This document shows positions 13,703 to 27,119 of a stretch of DNA of 47,113 bases, piece after piece (positions within the stretch are counted from its first letter, which is position 1; every line of letters begins with the position of its first letter). The stretch is from Haplosporangium gracile (Eukaryota; Mortierellomycota; Mortierellomycetes; Mortierellales; Mortierellaceae), in the NCBI GenBank assembly GCA_015499985.1, contig JAAAUF010000226.1, positions 1 through 47,113 on the forward strand. Reading direction: 5' to 3'. Made by a program: the position numbers and the translations under genes. The notes under the pieces are model-generated. The model ran no database searches and had not been told where the DNA came from. It saw nothing but the letters and a program-made list of their open reading frames with translations.

Positions 13703-15841
13703 ATGTCTGAGAAGAAGAAGAAGGACCCCGTCTTGGCCCTTGTGCCTAAATATTCCCGTGGCGATTCTAACAAGGCCGTCGAGGGTATCAATGTAACGTC
13801 AACAGACTCTTGGCTTTTTGCATACCCTTCTTATAACGTACTGCGACAACGCCTACTTCTGACACTTCTAAGCACAGACTTTACTTACTCGTCGCCATAC
13901 TCTTTTTCTCTTTACTTTACTTTACTATGATGCGCACGCCCTCACCAAATTGGAACACACAACGACAACAAACAACAGAAACTCAAGGACAAGAAGTTGA
14001 AGGGGACGATCAAGCGGCGGGAAAAGACATACAAGGAAGCAGCATACAAGGCAGCATCCTCCGAAATCCTACTCACCGAAGAAGGTGGATTCCTGGAACC
14101 CGAGGGGATCGAAAAGACATACCAACTGTCGCAGAGGAGCCTTGCCAAGGAGGTCGATGTCGCAACCTCCCACAAGATGTTTAACCTCGACCTCAAGTTT
14201 GGACCTTATGCGCTCAACTATACCCGCAACGGACGACATCTCTTGATCGGTGGACGCAAGGGCCATGTTGCGGCTTTTGATTGGCAGGCTGGACGGTTGG
14301 GTTGTGAGTTGCAGCTCCGGGAGACCGTTCGTGATGTCTCGTAAGTTCCCTTTTGTTTGCTTTTATGCGGGAGCATGTTTGTGGTTGTCATTACTATTGA
14401 AGGGTGGTTTGTAAGAAGTGAATTTCCTAACATTGTTGCCTGTATCTTGCACACATTTTAGCTGGTTGCATAATGAGACGATGTTTGCTGTAGCGCAAAA
14501 GAAATACGTGTACATCTACGATAAGCAGGGAACCGAGATTCATTGCTTACGGAACCATATCGAGGTCAACAAGCTGGACTTTTTGCCATACCATTTCTTG
14601 CTCGCCTCCGTCGTACGTTATATATCCCACCGGACATTTTCCTGCATGCAGCTACTCATGTTATCAGTTACCTTCGCCTTCGAAAAACCGCCCTGTCCTT
14701 TACATTTTTTACTGACATGTTTCTATTCTTCATAACTGACGACATTCGCAGGGAAACTCTGGATTTTTGAAGTACCAGGATACATCAACAGGAAACGTGG
14801 TTGCAGAACACCGTACCAAGCTCGGAAAGTGTGATGTGATGACCCAGAACCCCGCCACGGCCATCATGCATCTGGGACACGGCAATGGAACAGTGACCCT
14901 CTGGTCGCCCAACATGTCAACCCCTCTAGTCAAGATGCAATGTCATCGTGGCCCCGTTACAGCGGTCGCAATAGGCCATTCGGGTACTTATATGGCGACT
15001 GCAGGATTGGACGGACAGCTCAAGCTGTGGGATCTCCGGAGTTATAAGCCCATGCAGGAATATTTCACGCCAACACCGGCTTCGTCGCTTTCAGTCTCGC
15101 AGCGTGGACTGTTGGCTGTTGGTTTTGGACCCCATGTCAGTATCTGGAAGGATCCATTCAAGACCAAGCAGACTTCGCCTTACATGAACCATCTTCAGGC
15201 CGGATCGGCGATTGAGGATATCGAGTTTGTGCCCTTTGAGGATGTATTGGGTTTCGGACACCGTGGGGGCATTTCGAGTATGATTGTGCCCGGAGCTGGA
15301 GAGGCCAACTTTGATGCACTCGAGGCCAACCCGTTCCAGACAAAGAAACAGAGACAGGAAATGGAGGTCCATTCGCTGTTGGAGAAGATCCAGCCAGAGA
15401 TGATTACACTCGACGTCAACCATGTCGGTCAGATGGACAAGGCTCCTATTCAGGTTCTCAACAAGGAGAAGAAGGAGGCCTGGGCCGCTGCTCATCCTGT
15501 CGAGTCGACAGAACTCAAGTTCCGCGCCCGTGGCAAGAACTCGTCCTCCCGTCGTCACCTCCGAAAGAAGGCCAAGAACATTGTCGACCAAAAGAAGGTA
15601 AAGCCTCATTTGTCTCTTTTTTCTAGTCACTTTCTTGAAGCGTGGTGTGTCTTGCTTTGCGAAATATTTTATACTAATCACGTCCTCTCATGCCTACATT
15701 TGAATAACCATATTATAGGTCGATCTTTTAGAGAGGATCGAAAAGGACAAGAAGGAGCGTGCCAAGAAGAGAGCTGGCAACCCAGACGAGCCTGTCACTG
15801 CCTTGGATCGCTTCACCGGCAAGAGGAGGAAAATGGACTAA
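13703..15841 (+). CDS. UTP7: U3 snoRNP/SSU-processome WD40 protein Utp7 (WDR46/BING4)
   Basis: Utp7 is a nucleolar component of the small-subunit processome needed for 18S rRNA maturation. Five exons, 13703-13792, 13979-14340, 14462-14612, 14752-15597 and 15719-15841, join in frame to 523 residues, near the yeast length. The N-terminus is Lys-rich. WD40 blades occupy roughly residues 150-400, with repeat ends such as [24 protein letters not shown] and [12 protein letters not shown]. The BING4 C-terminal signature follows: [18 protein letters not shown], then [20 protein letters not shown] and [12 protein letters not shown]. The end is a basic nuclear-type tail ([10 protein letters not shown]). 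The gene is in tandem with the kinase and convergent with the myosin. Confidence 0.95.
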
Positions 15842-16333
15842 TTTTGTTTTCTCTTTTCTATTTTCTTCGTCTCTGTCGTTTTTACTATTTTTTTTCTTTG
15901 CATCCTATCATCATTCCATCCAACCCACACTACCTCGCACAACAACAACTTGCATTACTATTTCACTCGCAAAAATAAACTTAGAGTCATACCAGCTGCA
16001 TTAGAAAACAGTGCCAAGAAGCGATGAGAATTGTGAAATTTTCTACTTTTTTTATTTCGTAGTGGAAAGAAATCTACAAGGATGAAGTGGTATTTTTTAG
16101 GGACTTCAAACAAAAAACAACCTCGAAAGGTGTTTTTTCAGGTTCTTTTTGGGAGAAGGAAGGTATCGAACAAAAAGTGTAAAGTAAAGAAAGAAAAAAG
16201 ACTAACAAAACGAGGGAAGAAAGCAAATAAAAAACAAAGAAAAGAAGATATAAAGATAAAACAAACAAAAGAAAATCCTCAGAGATTGGTTACTCGTCGT
16301 GGATTGACTCATCTTGACTGGAAGTCATCTGGT
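15842..16333. other. Convergent 3' region of Utp7 and myosin V
   Basis: No gene is seen. A plus-strand AATAAA at 15974-15979 is a plausible Utp7 polyadenylation signal. The rest is A/T-rich with purine-rich runs at 16140-16270. Confidence 0.6.
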
Positions 16334-19300
16334 TTAGACGACAACCAAGTGCATCAACGATTTGAGACGGCTGAGGTTGACGAGCCAACTGGGCAGGTAG
16401 CGCTCCCCTTCCAGGTCGACATCACGGATCTCGGGCGTCTCGAACGAGCCGGCATCCTCGAGCGAGATGGCGTCCAGCATCAGGGTATCATTCTTCTCGT
16501 TGGCGGCAACACGCTGGGCAATGGCCTTGATCAAGTCGGGGCTGACGGGGACCTCGTAGTCGGCGATCATGTAGTTCTGGACCAACTTCTGGACCTGGGT
16601 AGGGGTCAGCATCCAGCAGACATCGTAGATGATCTCAATATCGTTGTGCGAAGCCTTCTTAAGCTGCAACAGCTTGGTTGCCTGCATGAGGTGCTCGAGC
16701 TGAAGGGTGCCCTCGGGCAGATCGTGTCCCTTGCACCACTCTTCAATTCGGGTGATGTTGTACTGGATCTGCATGGCGCGCTTCCAGGTGCAGAAGTTGC
16801 GGCGCATCAACAAGTCGTTGAAACCAGTGACACCGACCATCTTGAGCAACTCGGTCATGACCTGGCGGACAACGGAGTGCTCGACATAGTAGCAACTCAT
16901 GGCCTTCCAGATCTTGTTGAACAACATCAAGAGATCGTCCATGCTGAAGGTGGGACCGGATCCGATCAACTTGTTGAAGAAGCGTCCAGAGTCGTTAGTG
17001 ATGAATCCGGGAAGGGCCTGGCTCTCGATGATGGCGGGGATGATCATTTTGTTGAGCTGCTTCTTGAGCGACTTCATCCAGACGTGGAAGATGTTGTACT
17101 CGAGGCACTCCAATTCGTACTTGACGGTCGACACCAACTGCTCGTACTCGGTCCAGTCGTAGTCGTCTCCGCAACGGGCCATCAATTCCTCACGAGTAAT
17201 CTCCTGCTCGCTAATGCAAATCAACGACAAAAGCTCGTGGACGTTCGACAACCAGTAGGCGCAGGGGATGATGGTATCGTCGCCAACAATGGCCATTGAT
17301 TGCTGCTGGATAGCTTGCATGACGTTGATCATCAGACGCTCGGACTCCTTGATGTAGCCGTACTTCCACATCTGGGTGGTCAAGAGACCAATCAAGTGAG
17401 CGGGGAACATGATCTCCTTGATCAAGGGCAGGTTCGACAGACTGGGCGAGGGAATCTTCATGTTCTTGATCAATCCGCTCAAGATCTCCTCCTGGAGACC
17501 CTCCTCATCCTCAAGGATGCGCATGATCTCGACCTCGGGTTGCTCGATCAGGCTGTGGATGCTAGGGCGAGAGCGGGGAAGACGGCGAGACCAGTCATCG
17601 CCCGACATGGTCTTGGCGGTGCGGCTGTGGTTGTCGAGGTTGTCAAAGACGCTGTTGGTGGTCTTCTGGGGCTTGAAGAGGGCACCGTTCTCGAGACCAG
17701 CAATGTCGGGGGTGCTGTTGCTGCGGTTACGAGTGGCCTTGGGGGCGGCCTTGGCGTTGTTGTGGGGGATGGGGACGGCGGCGGGAAGAGTGGTGACGAT
17801 CTTGTGGGGAGTCTCCTTGGCAAAGGAGTACGAGTTCTCGTACTTGTCGATGGTACCCTGGGCGAGCTGACTATGGATCGAGGGGACCGTATGGGGCTGA
17901 GGCATTGCGTTATTGTTGCTGGATGGGGGGGAGTGGACCTTCGACGTAACTGGGAAGCTTGAGGTGTCGCGTCCAGTAGCTTTTGACAGCTGAGCTAACT
18001 GCTCGCGGACGTACTGGTTTTCGCGTTTGAGTGCTGTCACCGTCTCCGAGTCCTCGGGCTTGACCTTGGCTTGAGCGGCGAGCTTGTGGATCTCCTCCTT
18101 GGTCTTTGCCAGAGACTCGGTGAGCTTTGCGATCTCTTGGTCGAGCGTCCTGACCTTCTCGATCGACTCGTTGTACTTGGACTGAAGCTCCACGTTGGCA
18201 GCCTTTAAAGTCTCGAACTCGTTCTTGGGTACTGTGGGGTTCTCGGCAGCAAGCGCAATCTCCTTCGACTTGGTATGTTGTGATAATTCGTACTTTTCTT
18301 TCCACAACCGGACCTGGGTTTCGAGGCTCGCCACTTGGGCGTCGAAAGATTTGTTCTGCTGATGCGCCAAGTCCAGAGCTCGCGTCAGCTCCACCACTTT
18401 TCCCTCGAGGCGATAAGAGACTTCCTTCAGATGGTTCACAGAGCGGGCCTCGGCCTTGAGAGCCAAGAGGGCCTTGCGAGCCTTGTTACGACGAATGCAC
18501 GACTGGACGAGAACGATGGCGTGCAACTCCTTCTTGAACTGGCGACGGGCGACAGCTCCACGCCATATCTGCTGGATCTTGGTGGCGCCATTGGTCTCGC
18601 GCATGTTCTGGAAGGCGTTGCGTGCCTGCTTGGCACGGACGAGGCACTGGACGCGGAGAATGTGGTTGCGGGCCTCGACGTACTTCTTGCGCTGAACGTA
18701 ACCACGCAAGAAGGTCTGAAGCAAGATGGCGGAGCGCTCCTCGCGAAGGGCACGAGCAGCCTTCTGGGCAATGACCTTGCGGGCAAAGCACTGGATCTTG
18801 ATGGCAGCGCTGCGAATGCGCTGGTGCTTCTTCTGGGCGACGAAGCGGCGAACGTTCTTCTGGATCAAGGTGGCGTAGCCGTTCAACTTCTCGGTACGAA
18901 GCTTCTCCATGTAGGCGAGCAGACCAGCGCGGAAGAAGATCTTGGTGAGACCGACCTGGTACTTGTCGGCCTCCTTAATGGTAGCCTCAAGAATGGCAGA
19001 GCACATTTTCTGGGTGTCGAAGCCCCAGTGCTCAGAGTTGACCAACATGTAGTAACGCTCGACGAACTCGGGGAAGGACCAGCGGGAGGGGTAACCGGCA
19101 CAACTGATACGAATGGTCTCCAAAACACCACAGGCACGCAACTGACCGAGGACCATGGGAGCATCGAAGACCCAAGGCTGCTTAGCCTCGTTAGGCTTAA
19201 GACAGCGGATATAATGGACGTTAGTCGAATTGATGGTGTCCATGAGCTGGATGAGAGAGCCCTTGAAGATGGATCCGAGAGTGGGCTTTCTGTTGATGAC

Positions 19301-21526
19301 ACTCTTGCGCTTGTCCTCAGTCAACTATGTGAAAAAAGTACAAGTGAATTCGACTTTAGCATTTCCGTTCTATGAAGTAGACATTGATGGCAGAGAGGAC
19401 AACAAAGAAAGCACAAAATTGAACTTACGCTTCCTCCGGCGCCGAGGGTGGCACTGGTCATAAGCACCTCCTCTAAGAACTCGTTGTCAGAGTTCTTGAT
19501 CAAGTTCAACAACTCGTCGGGAAGGGTATCACGGTTCTTTTCGAGGAATCCATCGCATTCGTAGGTGACGTCGTGGGCGTAGTGGGAAATGGTGAAGGCG
19601 GAGTTGGAGAAACGGGGCTTGGTAAACCACTTTTTGTGCTTCTCAGTGCCGAGCTGAGTGAACAGCTTGTTGCACCATCCTTGGTCGGAACCAGAGGGCA
19701 TACGTGCCTCCTCGTCGAGAAGGGAGAGGACTCCCAAGCGACCCTCAATCATCTCGATACAGGGCTGGTTGTCGCTGAACTCGATGAACTTCCAGTCAAT
19801 CTTCTCGCGGACGTACTCCTCCTGCTCCAACTTGAAGACGTGCTGGTTGAACTCTTGCTGAAGCTTCTCGTTGGCGTAGTTGATACAGAACTGTTCGAAC
19901 GAGTTTTTCTTGAAATGCTCGAAACCGTAAATATCGAGGACACCGATGAAGGAGTGGATCTTGCTGGCAATGGCCTCGCTGGAAAGACTGGCGTTGATGT
20001 TATTGACGAGCCAGTCGAAGAGAGACGAGTAGATGTACTTGGCAACGGAGTCACGAACGACCAAAGCCTGGTCGGGTTTCAAGTTAGAGACAATCTTCTC
20101 GGAGCGGGTGGTGATCTGCTTCTTGACGAGCCACTTCTTGAACTCTGAGAGGGGAATACCGAGAACGCGGGAGGCGGTGATCAAGGAAGGGTCATCGTCG
20201 GAAATCATGGCATCGTTACGACCGGTGACCTGAATGTTACCGATGTGGAGCAAGGCAGCCAAGAGACGGAAGATATCCCACTGAGCCTGGACCGAGATAC
20301 CGATCGTTGAAAGGGCGCGTTGTGTGATCTCGAACTCAGCAGCGTCATCGACACCGTTGATGGTATGGACACCTCCCTGCTTCAAGTAGTTGAACTGCTG
20401 GATGGACTGGAGATCCAACTCCTTCTTCTCGGATGGTGGGGCACCAGCAACCAACTGGTAGAAAATATGATAGTTACGCTCGAGCTCGGGCTGGTAGACC
20501 AACCTCGAACGCTCCAACAGATATGTCCTGATCTTGGCTCCAATAATGTTGCGCTCCTTGTCAAATTGAATCTCGGTGAACTTTCCGAAGCGGGAAGAGT
20601 TGTCATTACGGGTGGTCTTGGCGTTACCGAAGGCTTCCATGATAGGGTTGGTGGCCAAAATCTGCTCCTCAGTCTCACTCATACCGGTCTTGGATGAATC
20701 GGTGCCACGCTCGCTATCGTCGGCAGTGGCGAAGTAACGCATGATGAATTTGGCACTGACGGTTTTACCGGCTCCAGACTCTCCAGAGACGACAATGGTC
20801 TGGTTCTTCTCGTCGCGGATCATGCAACGGTAGGCATCCTCAGCAATGGCGAACAAATGGGGCTCCAATTCGCCACGTCTCCTGCCAGAGTAGGCCTGAA
20901 TGATATCCTGGGTGTACAGGTTGACACGGGCAAAGGGATTGGCAGCGATAAGCACAATTCCAGAGTATGTGTAGATGTTGCAGTGGGAGTATCGCGTCTT
21001 AATGTTGCTCAGGACTAGCATTGGCAATAAAAGGGTGGATAGGCACGAACAGGTTAGAAGAGAACTATTGGATCAGCAGCAAGCATTTGAACTACATTAT
21101 TGGCTTTGATTACGATTTTCCTACCAGCGGGCTCGTTAAGATATGAAAGGTTAGTCAGATCCTCTGTGCCTTCCAAGAGGGGAGGGTTGCGCATGGGAGG
21201 GAGGTTGGCACCATTAGATTCTTCGATCTTGGGGAGTGTGGACGAGAAGACGTGGTCCTATGGTTGTTAACGAAAATAGAGAAAAAAAAGGTACATTCTG
21301 TTGAGTAAAACTAGTATCTCAGGGGTCAAGGGACCAAACCAGATCATCCCGTGTCTTGTAAAGTATATGTGTCCCTGAGACGTACCTTTCCGTTATCGTC
21401 CACAAAGGTCATGGTGACTTTTCCGTCGGCAGCGACATCTGTGGTGTTGAGGGTGGCACTGATCCAGCCCTCCTGGACATCTGTGAACCAGCACTTTGTG
21501 CCCTTGACATAGGTATCCAAAGACAT
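16334..21526 (-). CDS. MYO2: Class V unconventional myosin (Myo2/Myo5 type)
   Basis: Class V myosins carry vesicles and organelles along actin cables towards growth sites. Exons in gene order are 21526-21386, 21257-21125, 21014-19429 and 19324-16334; three GT-AG introns keep frame and give 1,616 residues, typical for the class. The N-terminal SH3-like fold (CWFTDVQEGWISA) precedes the motor, whose P-loop GESGAGKT lies at about 168-175. The motor continues to about residue 765, including the actin-contact block NVHYIRCLKPNEAK. Six IQ light-chain repeats span about 770-915 (for example IQKNVRRFVAQKK and IKIQCFARKVIAQ). A coiled coil follows, then a polar linker and a C-terminal DIL cargo-binding domain (about 1400-1560, with CTWKRAMQIQYNITRIEEWC). 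The ATG is the first in the clean first exon. Long frames on the opposite strand are shadows of the biased codons. Confidence 0.97.
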
Positions 21527-24485
21527 TATTTAAGTTGCGATTGGTCTACCAGCAAACGAAAGTTGGGGGCATGAAGATACTTTAGTCGTTGCAAATGAAA
21601 AACGTTGCGTGCTCTTTTTTTCATACGGATGGGGGTTGAACGCGTTAAAAGGGTCGTCAGATCGTAAAGATCGTTAAAGCGTCAGATCATGAGGGCGTTA
21701 AGATAATAGAAGGTCGTTAAGAGTCGTAAAGGCGGAGAATATACATGAGGATAGTGTGAAGAGAAGGGTATGTGGGAGAGGAAGGGAGAAAAAAAAAGAA
21801 CGGGAAGGAGAGAACTCAACGGGAGAAACAAGAGTTTGGGGAGAAGGAAAAGAAAAAAATAGAAAAAGAGAGGGCGGTGTTTGGTCGCTTTGTCCTTTTG
21901 TAGGCAGACAAACAAAAAAAAACTAACTGCAACCCTGTGCGACCACAATCGAATGACACAGGGCAGCGACAGAGAACAAGCGAGGTACAAAAAATGGGTA
22001 GATAACATGCGGTGATGTGCTAGGACAGATCCTAAGGGAGAAGGAGATGATCATGAGGGCAGAGGCAGCGCAGAGAGAAAGGACAATTGACATAGGCGCA
22101 AGGCAGGGCAAAGGAATAAAAAAAAAGACGGGATCAAGTCCACTCACTCCCGGCCATATACACATACGCCCTTCCCAATCCTCGCATGAAAAATGACATT
22201 GGGAAAGAGCATTGCATCCTGTCCCTTCCCCTCCCCTCCCCTCGTGCAGCTATTTTTTTTTTCTTTTGACTGTTGTCTCCTGTCATATGAGGGGGTGAAC
22301 CTGGAATCCATTACAGACGAGGGATAAATGAACAAGCCTGAAAGAGACGATGAGAACAGAAGGAAACTGGAATATGCATCGAATGTGGCAATGGGTCCCA
22401 TCCTACTAATCCATATATATATACAAGAACAAAAAAAAATGCTTTTCGCTCTGCCCATGTCATCGCCGAGAAACCACAGCATCGAACACGAGAAACCAAG
22501 TGCAAAAAGCAAAAAGAGTATAAAGAGGGAAAAGGGAAACCCTCCCGTGAGGAAACAGAATCCAGAATAGAATGAGAACCCTCTTCATCATCACCTTTCA
22601 TCATCATCTCTTTTGGAGTGACTGACCCCTGCTGACGGTGTGCCCTGAAGCACCCTCGCCTCGACCTTGTACATTTTTTTTTCTCCTCGAGCGAGGAAGA
22701 TGGAGCCCATTCAAGGTGGACAAGCCTTTTTTTTTTCTCGGAAGATGAGCATCTCGGCCAGAAGTGAGTAAAAGATAAACGGTGTGTGTGTGTGTGCGTG
22801 TTTCGCTTTAGTGCTCAGAATAAAGATAGAGAGGGCCATGGGCTTCAGACGAGGTATGTGCAGATAGCAAAAGGGACAAAAAAAAGGGAAGAATATCGAG
22901 AGCATGCACCCACGTTGTCAAGGTCCATGCTCCACGTTGCTAGCCCCCTCTTTTTTTTTTTTGTACACCGTTCGATGTTGAAGCTAACAAATACAAAATA
23001 GACTTGGATGTTGTTTCTTACCTGCTATCCTTTTTTTGGGTGTATGTTCTTCTTGAGATGAGTCAGGGCCGCGTTTCCTCGACGAGATGAGAACCGAGGG
23101 GGGAGAAGAATAAAAGAGAATAAAAGGAACACTATAAAAAAAAAAGAAACCACACCAAGAGTCGGGAGCAAACTGATGAGGATGAGTGACAGGGGAGAAG
23201 GATGGAGGGAAGGGAAGGGAAGGGATGTAAGGATGAAGGGAGGAGGGGGAGGAGAAAGAGAAAAAAAAAAGATGGTGGCGGGCGAGAGGGGTGAGGGGGA
23301 AAAACAACAACAACAACAACAAGCGGACAAGAGGAGAAGGAAAAAAAGAAGCTTTTTTTTTTTTGGCAAGATCCCTGACTTCCTTGTCGTTCGCTACTGG
23401 ATCCTCATGCAGACCTGACTAGACTAGTGTCGATAGGCAGGATTGATCCCCATTCGTCGATTCACCCCTCTCGCCTTTTATCCTTTTGGTACCTGACCTT
23501 ACTCCCTGTTCCTTTACCTGAAAGAAGCGTCGCCGTCGTCCTTCCTTCCTCCTGTTGAAAGTGAACAAATTAGGTCTACCCCGTCGTCCGTTCGTTATCT
23601 ATCCTCACCGCTTTGGTTCTATTTTACTCCTTTTGTCCATGTCCTCTGTCCCTGAACGGTCTCTCTTCGATGTATGGTTCCTTTCCTCCATTATATCAAC
23701 TGGCAAATGGTTTTGAACCCCTCTCCCTCCCTACACTTTTCCTCAATCCTACCCTTTCCGTTCAATGGCATTGGATGGCTCTGGCCTTTCTTTGTTCCTG
23801 TTATTCTGACCTGGTCGTTTTCCGCCTGAAAGAAAACCTGCAAGACGGCCGTGACTCCAACGGCAAAAAAAAAAAAAAGTAGGATGCAAACGAGGGTATG
23901 TTTGTAGGCTAGCGTTATTTTTTTTTTTCTGTTTATTGATGTTGCTCGTTTTATTCCCCCTGTGGACCTAATTCCCATGTGTCGTTTGTGTGTATGTGTG
24001 CATGTATGTCGTTTTTTCTCTTTTTTTTTAACTTTGTGCTCCCTTACTGTCAACGCTCGACAGGGACCGGGTCCCACTCAACCGTTGAGCACAAAGAAAA
24101 ACGTTGAATACGTACACACGTACGCAAATCTTAAAATTTTCCATCCCATTCCTCCCTCAAAGTGGTCGACCATCGCTCAACTGCATCGCATGGTCATGCT
24201 GCTGTCGGGGAAAAAAACTTTTTTTTGTTTCCTCGCCATTTTAGGGTCCTCCACAAGATGGGTGAACCTTCCTCCTCTTGTTTGTACTCTTGTTTTTTCT
24301 TGTCCGCTTCCCATCCTCCCATCCTCCCATTCAATGCAACAACAACGTTATCGCCATTCAGTTGTGTTCTACTACTGTGTGTGTGCGCTTTTATTGGCAA
24401 AATACACACCACACCATGTCTATGGTGCAATAAAAGACTATTCTTAATAAGCAAAAACCGTGGACAAAAATAAAAGAATACCAGA
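21527..24485. promoter_or_regulatory. Long non-coding stretch: myosin promoter side and Yet3 3' side
   Basis: I find no supportable gene in 2.96 kb. It holds alternating purine-rich (about 21740-21870, 23190-23300) and T-rich tracts, a (TG)n run near 22781, a (CAA)n run near 23301 and a GGGAA-type repeat near 23207. Short open frames are low-complexity and lack splice-compatible extensions. It should contain the myosin promoter and 5' leader. Confidence 0.6.
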
Positions 24486-25943
24486 TCAAATGTCCTTCTT
24501 GCTCACCAAGTTCTTCAACTCAACCCCCTGGAGTTTCTTCTCCATCTCAGTGTTGGCATCAGCAAGGCGGACATACTCTTCCTGCTGCTGCTTGGCCTGC
24601 TTCTTGAGGTTGTCAAGATCACGCTTGGCTGACGCATGTGTGGCCACAATGTCGTTCAATTCCTTAACCTCCTTCTTCAGCTTAGTCTCTGACACCAATG
24701 CACGCTCATATCCTTTACTCTGCACCGATGCCTGTTTACAATTTATCGTGTAAAAAAGAAAAGAGGCGGCAGATCATGGTTAGCAACATGGGAAAATGGT
24801 GTAACACAAAGAAAAGTCTCATCATATGTCTATGTGAAAATGCATATGTACCTCGATTCTAATAGTCTCCATCTTTTCCTCGCTTTGAAGAAGATCCAGG
24901 ATCATAAAAAACGAGCGGTTCAAGATAAGCGACAGAAACAATGTGAATCCAGTCAGATACCTATGCGACACATTCAAAAAAAAAATTAAAATGATAAAGA
25001 ATGAATGAGGCTTGGTTACTTGAAACAATCGTCGTATCTCCATAACTACCGAGCTAACAAAAAAAACAGACGGAAAGGAAATGGTTGTGCTTGTTACATG
25101 TTTCGCTGGGCGTAGAATCTGCGGGCGGCGACGTTGGACTGGGACATATGGTCTGGCTGATGGTGATGCGAGTGCTCACTGGCCACCTCAACCTTGACAA
25201 CACGGTTCACGGAATCTATCCAGCATGGTCAGTGAAGAGCAATTGGTGACAAATCGTGTGAGCATTATTCTCTCCTTCTTCCGTTCTCCTCTGGCTATTG
25301 CTCCTGCTGCTATGACCACATTCTCTACTCCGCACATCTACGATCTCCAGGGTATGTATGTATCATTGGCAATCTCACTTACCCACAAATAGGACAAACA
25401 CGAACCTGCGCATGGTATAGAAGGTAAAAGCAGGAATCCATGAGTTAGATGGGATTCGGCTACATCGCATGCAGTTGCCAATATTAAGCAAGGATCATAA
25501 CTTACACAAAGATAATCTTCATGATATGTTGGACTTGACCCATCAGTGGCGACTGCGACAGGAACTTGAGTGTGTCCCTTCTCCAATTGTGTGGCAGAGG
25601 AAGCTACGAACATCAATGGGAACACCAAGAGTAGGATACTGTGTGAGTGGAGCTGACCTTTGCCTCACCATGCCCTATCTGAGGGTCAATTATAGGCATA
25701 GAAAATCCTTGCTTTTCCTGTCACATTGGCGTCCAGATCGCAACTGCAACTGCATTGATAAAAAGGCGTGCACTTACGATGAGTGCGATAAAGACGAGCA
25801 TCTAGAGTTGGAAAACAAGGGATCAATGGATAGCGTCAGTATGCGTTGTTTTCCTTCTCCCTTGAACAGTTGGATACAAAAACAACAATGAAACTTGCCT
25901 CGGTCATCAGCAGAGCGAAGACCATAGTGTAAGGCAGCGACAT
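24486..25943 (-). CDS. YET3: Yet3/BAP31-like ER membrane protein
   Basis: BAP31-family proteins are three-pass ER membrane chaperone/export factors with a cytosolic coiled coil. Seven exons in gene order: 25943-25899, 25801-25778, 25603-25506, 25405-25383, 25215-25098, 24960-24852, 24731-24486; together 220 residues. Every junction keeps phase, and each spliced segment continues a Yet3-like reading: MSLPYTMVFALLMTE, LPLPHNWRRDTLKFLSQ, DSVNRVVKVEV, RRFYAQRNMYLTGFTLFLS. Membrane segments lie at about 6-23, 46-64 and after residue 103. The C-terminal third is a coiled coil. The protein ends in KKDI, a dilysine ER-retrieval signal of the BAP31 type. Oddities: exons 2 and 4 are only 24 and 23 bases, and intron 1 begins with GC (GAG|gcaagt). 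ORF-based gene finding would miss most of this gene. It is divergent from Yippee. Confidence 0.88.
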
Positions 25944-27119
25944 GGCGAATGTTAATGAGTATTGTGTGAAAGTTGGGTGCGAGTGAGAGTGATAGTGAGA
26001 GAGAGTGATGGTGAGAGAGAGTGAGAGAGTGAGTGAGAGTGTGTGCGTGGGAGTTGATTGCTTTTTTTTTTCTTGTGATAAAGGGGAACGGAGGACAGGG
26101 AAGAAAAAGAAAGGAAAGACAGAAAACTGGATGGTTGCACGATGATGACTTCATTCGTTCATTATTCATATCGCGTCGTGTAGCAAACGCGACTTTTTTA
26201 GTTCAAGGCAAGACAGAGTGGGGTTGAACACCCTGGGTTGCTTTTTTCAACTTTATTATGATATGGGATGTGTGTGCCCCATTGGTCAATAGGATATGCC
26301 TTGTGCGCCTTCATATGCAACGAACGATAGGCTGCCTCTTCCCTTCCTTCACTCCTTCCCTTTGCTCCCCCTGTCCCTCCCCATTTCGCCATCATTTGCT
26401 CAAAAGTGCCAAAAAAAGCAGTCCTACCTTGGGCAAAGAGAGAAGCGGATGCCTCTCTTGACTTGCCGTCCACTTACCCTCTCACGCTACTCTCCTTCTG
26501 CCTCTCTCCCCTCTTCTTCCTCTCCCTTCTTCCTTCTCCCTCGCCCACCACACCCCAGCCAGTCTCTCCTCCTCACCCTCGTCACTCACGTTCTCTTGTC
26601 TCTTCCGACCGACGCTAGCCTTTTCGACCGCTCCCTCCACAGACCAACAGTGACAGCAACAACCACCAGGCTTGGCCGTGGGCTTATTCACATTCTCTCC
26701 TCCTTACCTCTTCTTCGTCTTCGTCCTCCTCTTCTTTCTTTTCTCTTTCGTTGCCTTTCTTTCTTCGCCTTCCTTCCTCCCTTCCTTCTTTACTTTCCTC
26801 TTACCTAAAAAAGTAACCAATACCCACCCACACTAAGAGCAACTAGCCGTCGACTCCAATATCAGTCATCGGTGCCTGTCTCTCCAACCGACCTCTCCTC
26901 TCCTTTTCTCCTTTTTAACAACCAAAAACACTCTCTCTGACTCTCACCCTCTTTTCATTCCCACTTACCCCCACAAACAACCAACAAACCATATTCTGCT
27001 GTACGAAGCCAACAGCCTTCCAAGCGCACACAACCAAGAACAACAAGAAGTTCCTCTTCTTCCTCTTACTTCCACTCCACCTCCACTTGTCCTATCGTCA
27101 AAACTCAGAGCTCCTTTCG
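25944..27119. promoter_or_regulatory. Divergent promoter region between Yet3 and Yippee
   Basis: No gene is seen. Next to Yet3 is an impure GA/GT tract (about 25978-26050). From about 26340 to 27110 the plus strand is strongly CT-rich and then CA-rich, as expected for a long transcribed leader of Yippee. Frames here are Ser/Leu/Pro-rich shadows. Confidence 0.6.

Noticed and set aside
16082..17962. Two long plus-strand open frames opposite the myosin tail
   Set aside because: Shadow frames of the biased myosin coding strand; composition is Val/Leu/Asp/Gly-rich and they ignore the myosin exon structure.
18335..19375. 346-codon plus-strand frame opposite the myosin IQ and motor region
   Set aside because: Same antisense-shadow effect; it also crosses a myosin intron without a splice rationale.
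21682..24447. Several 80-160 codon frames in the long spacer
   Set aside because: Low-complexity translations of purine or pyrimidine tracts, with no matching splice sites or motifs.
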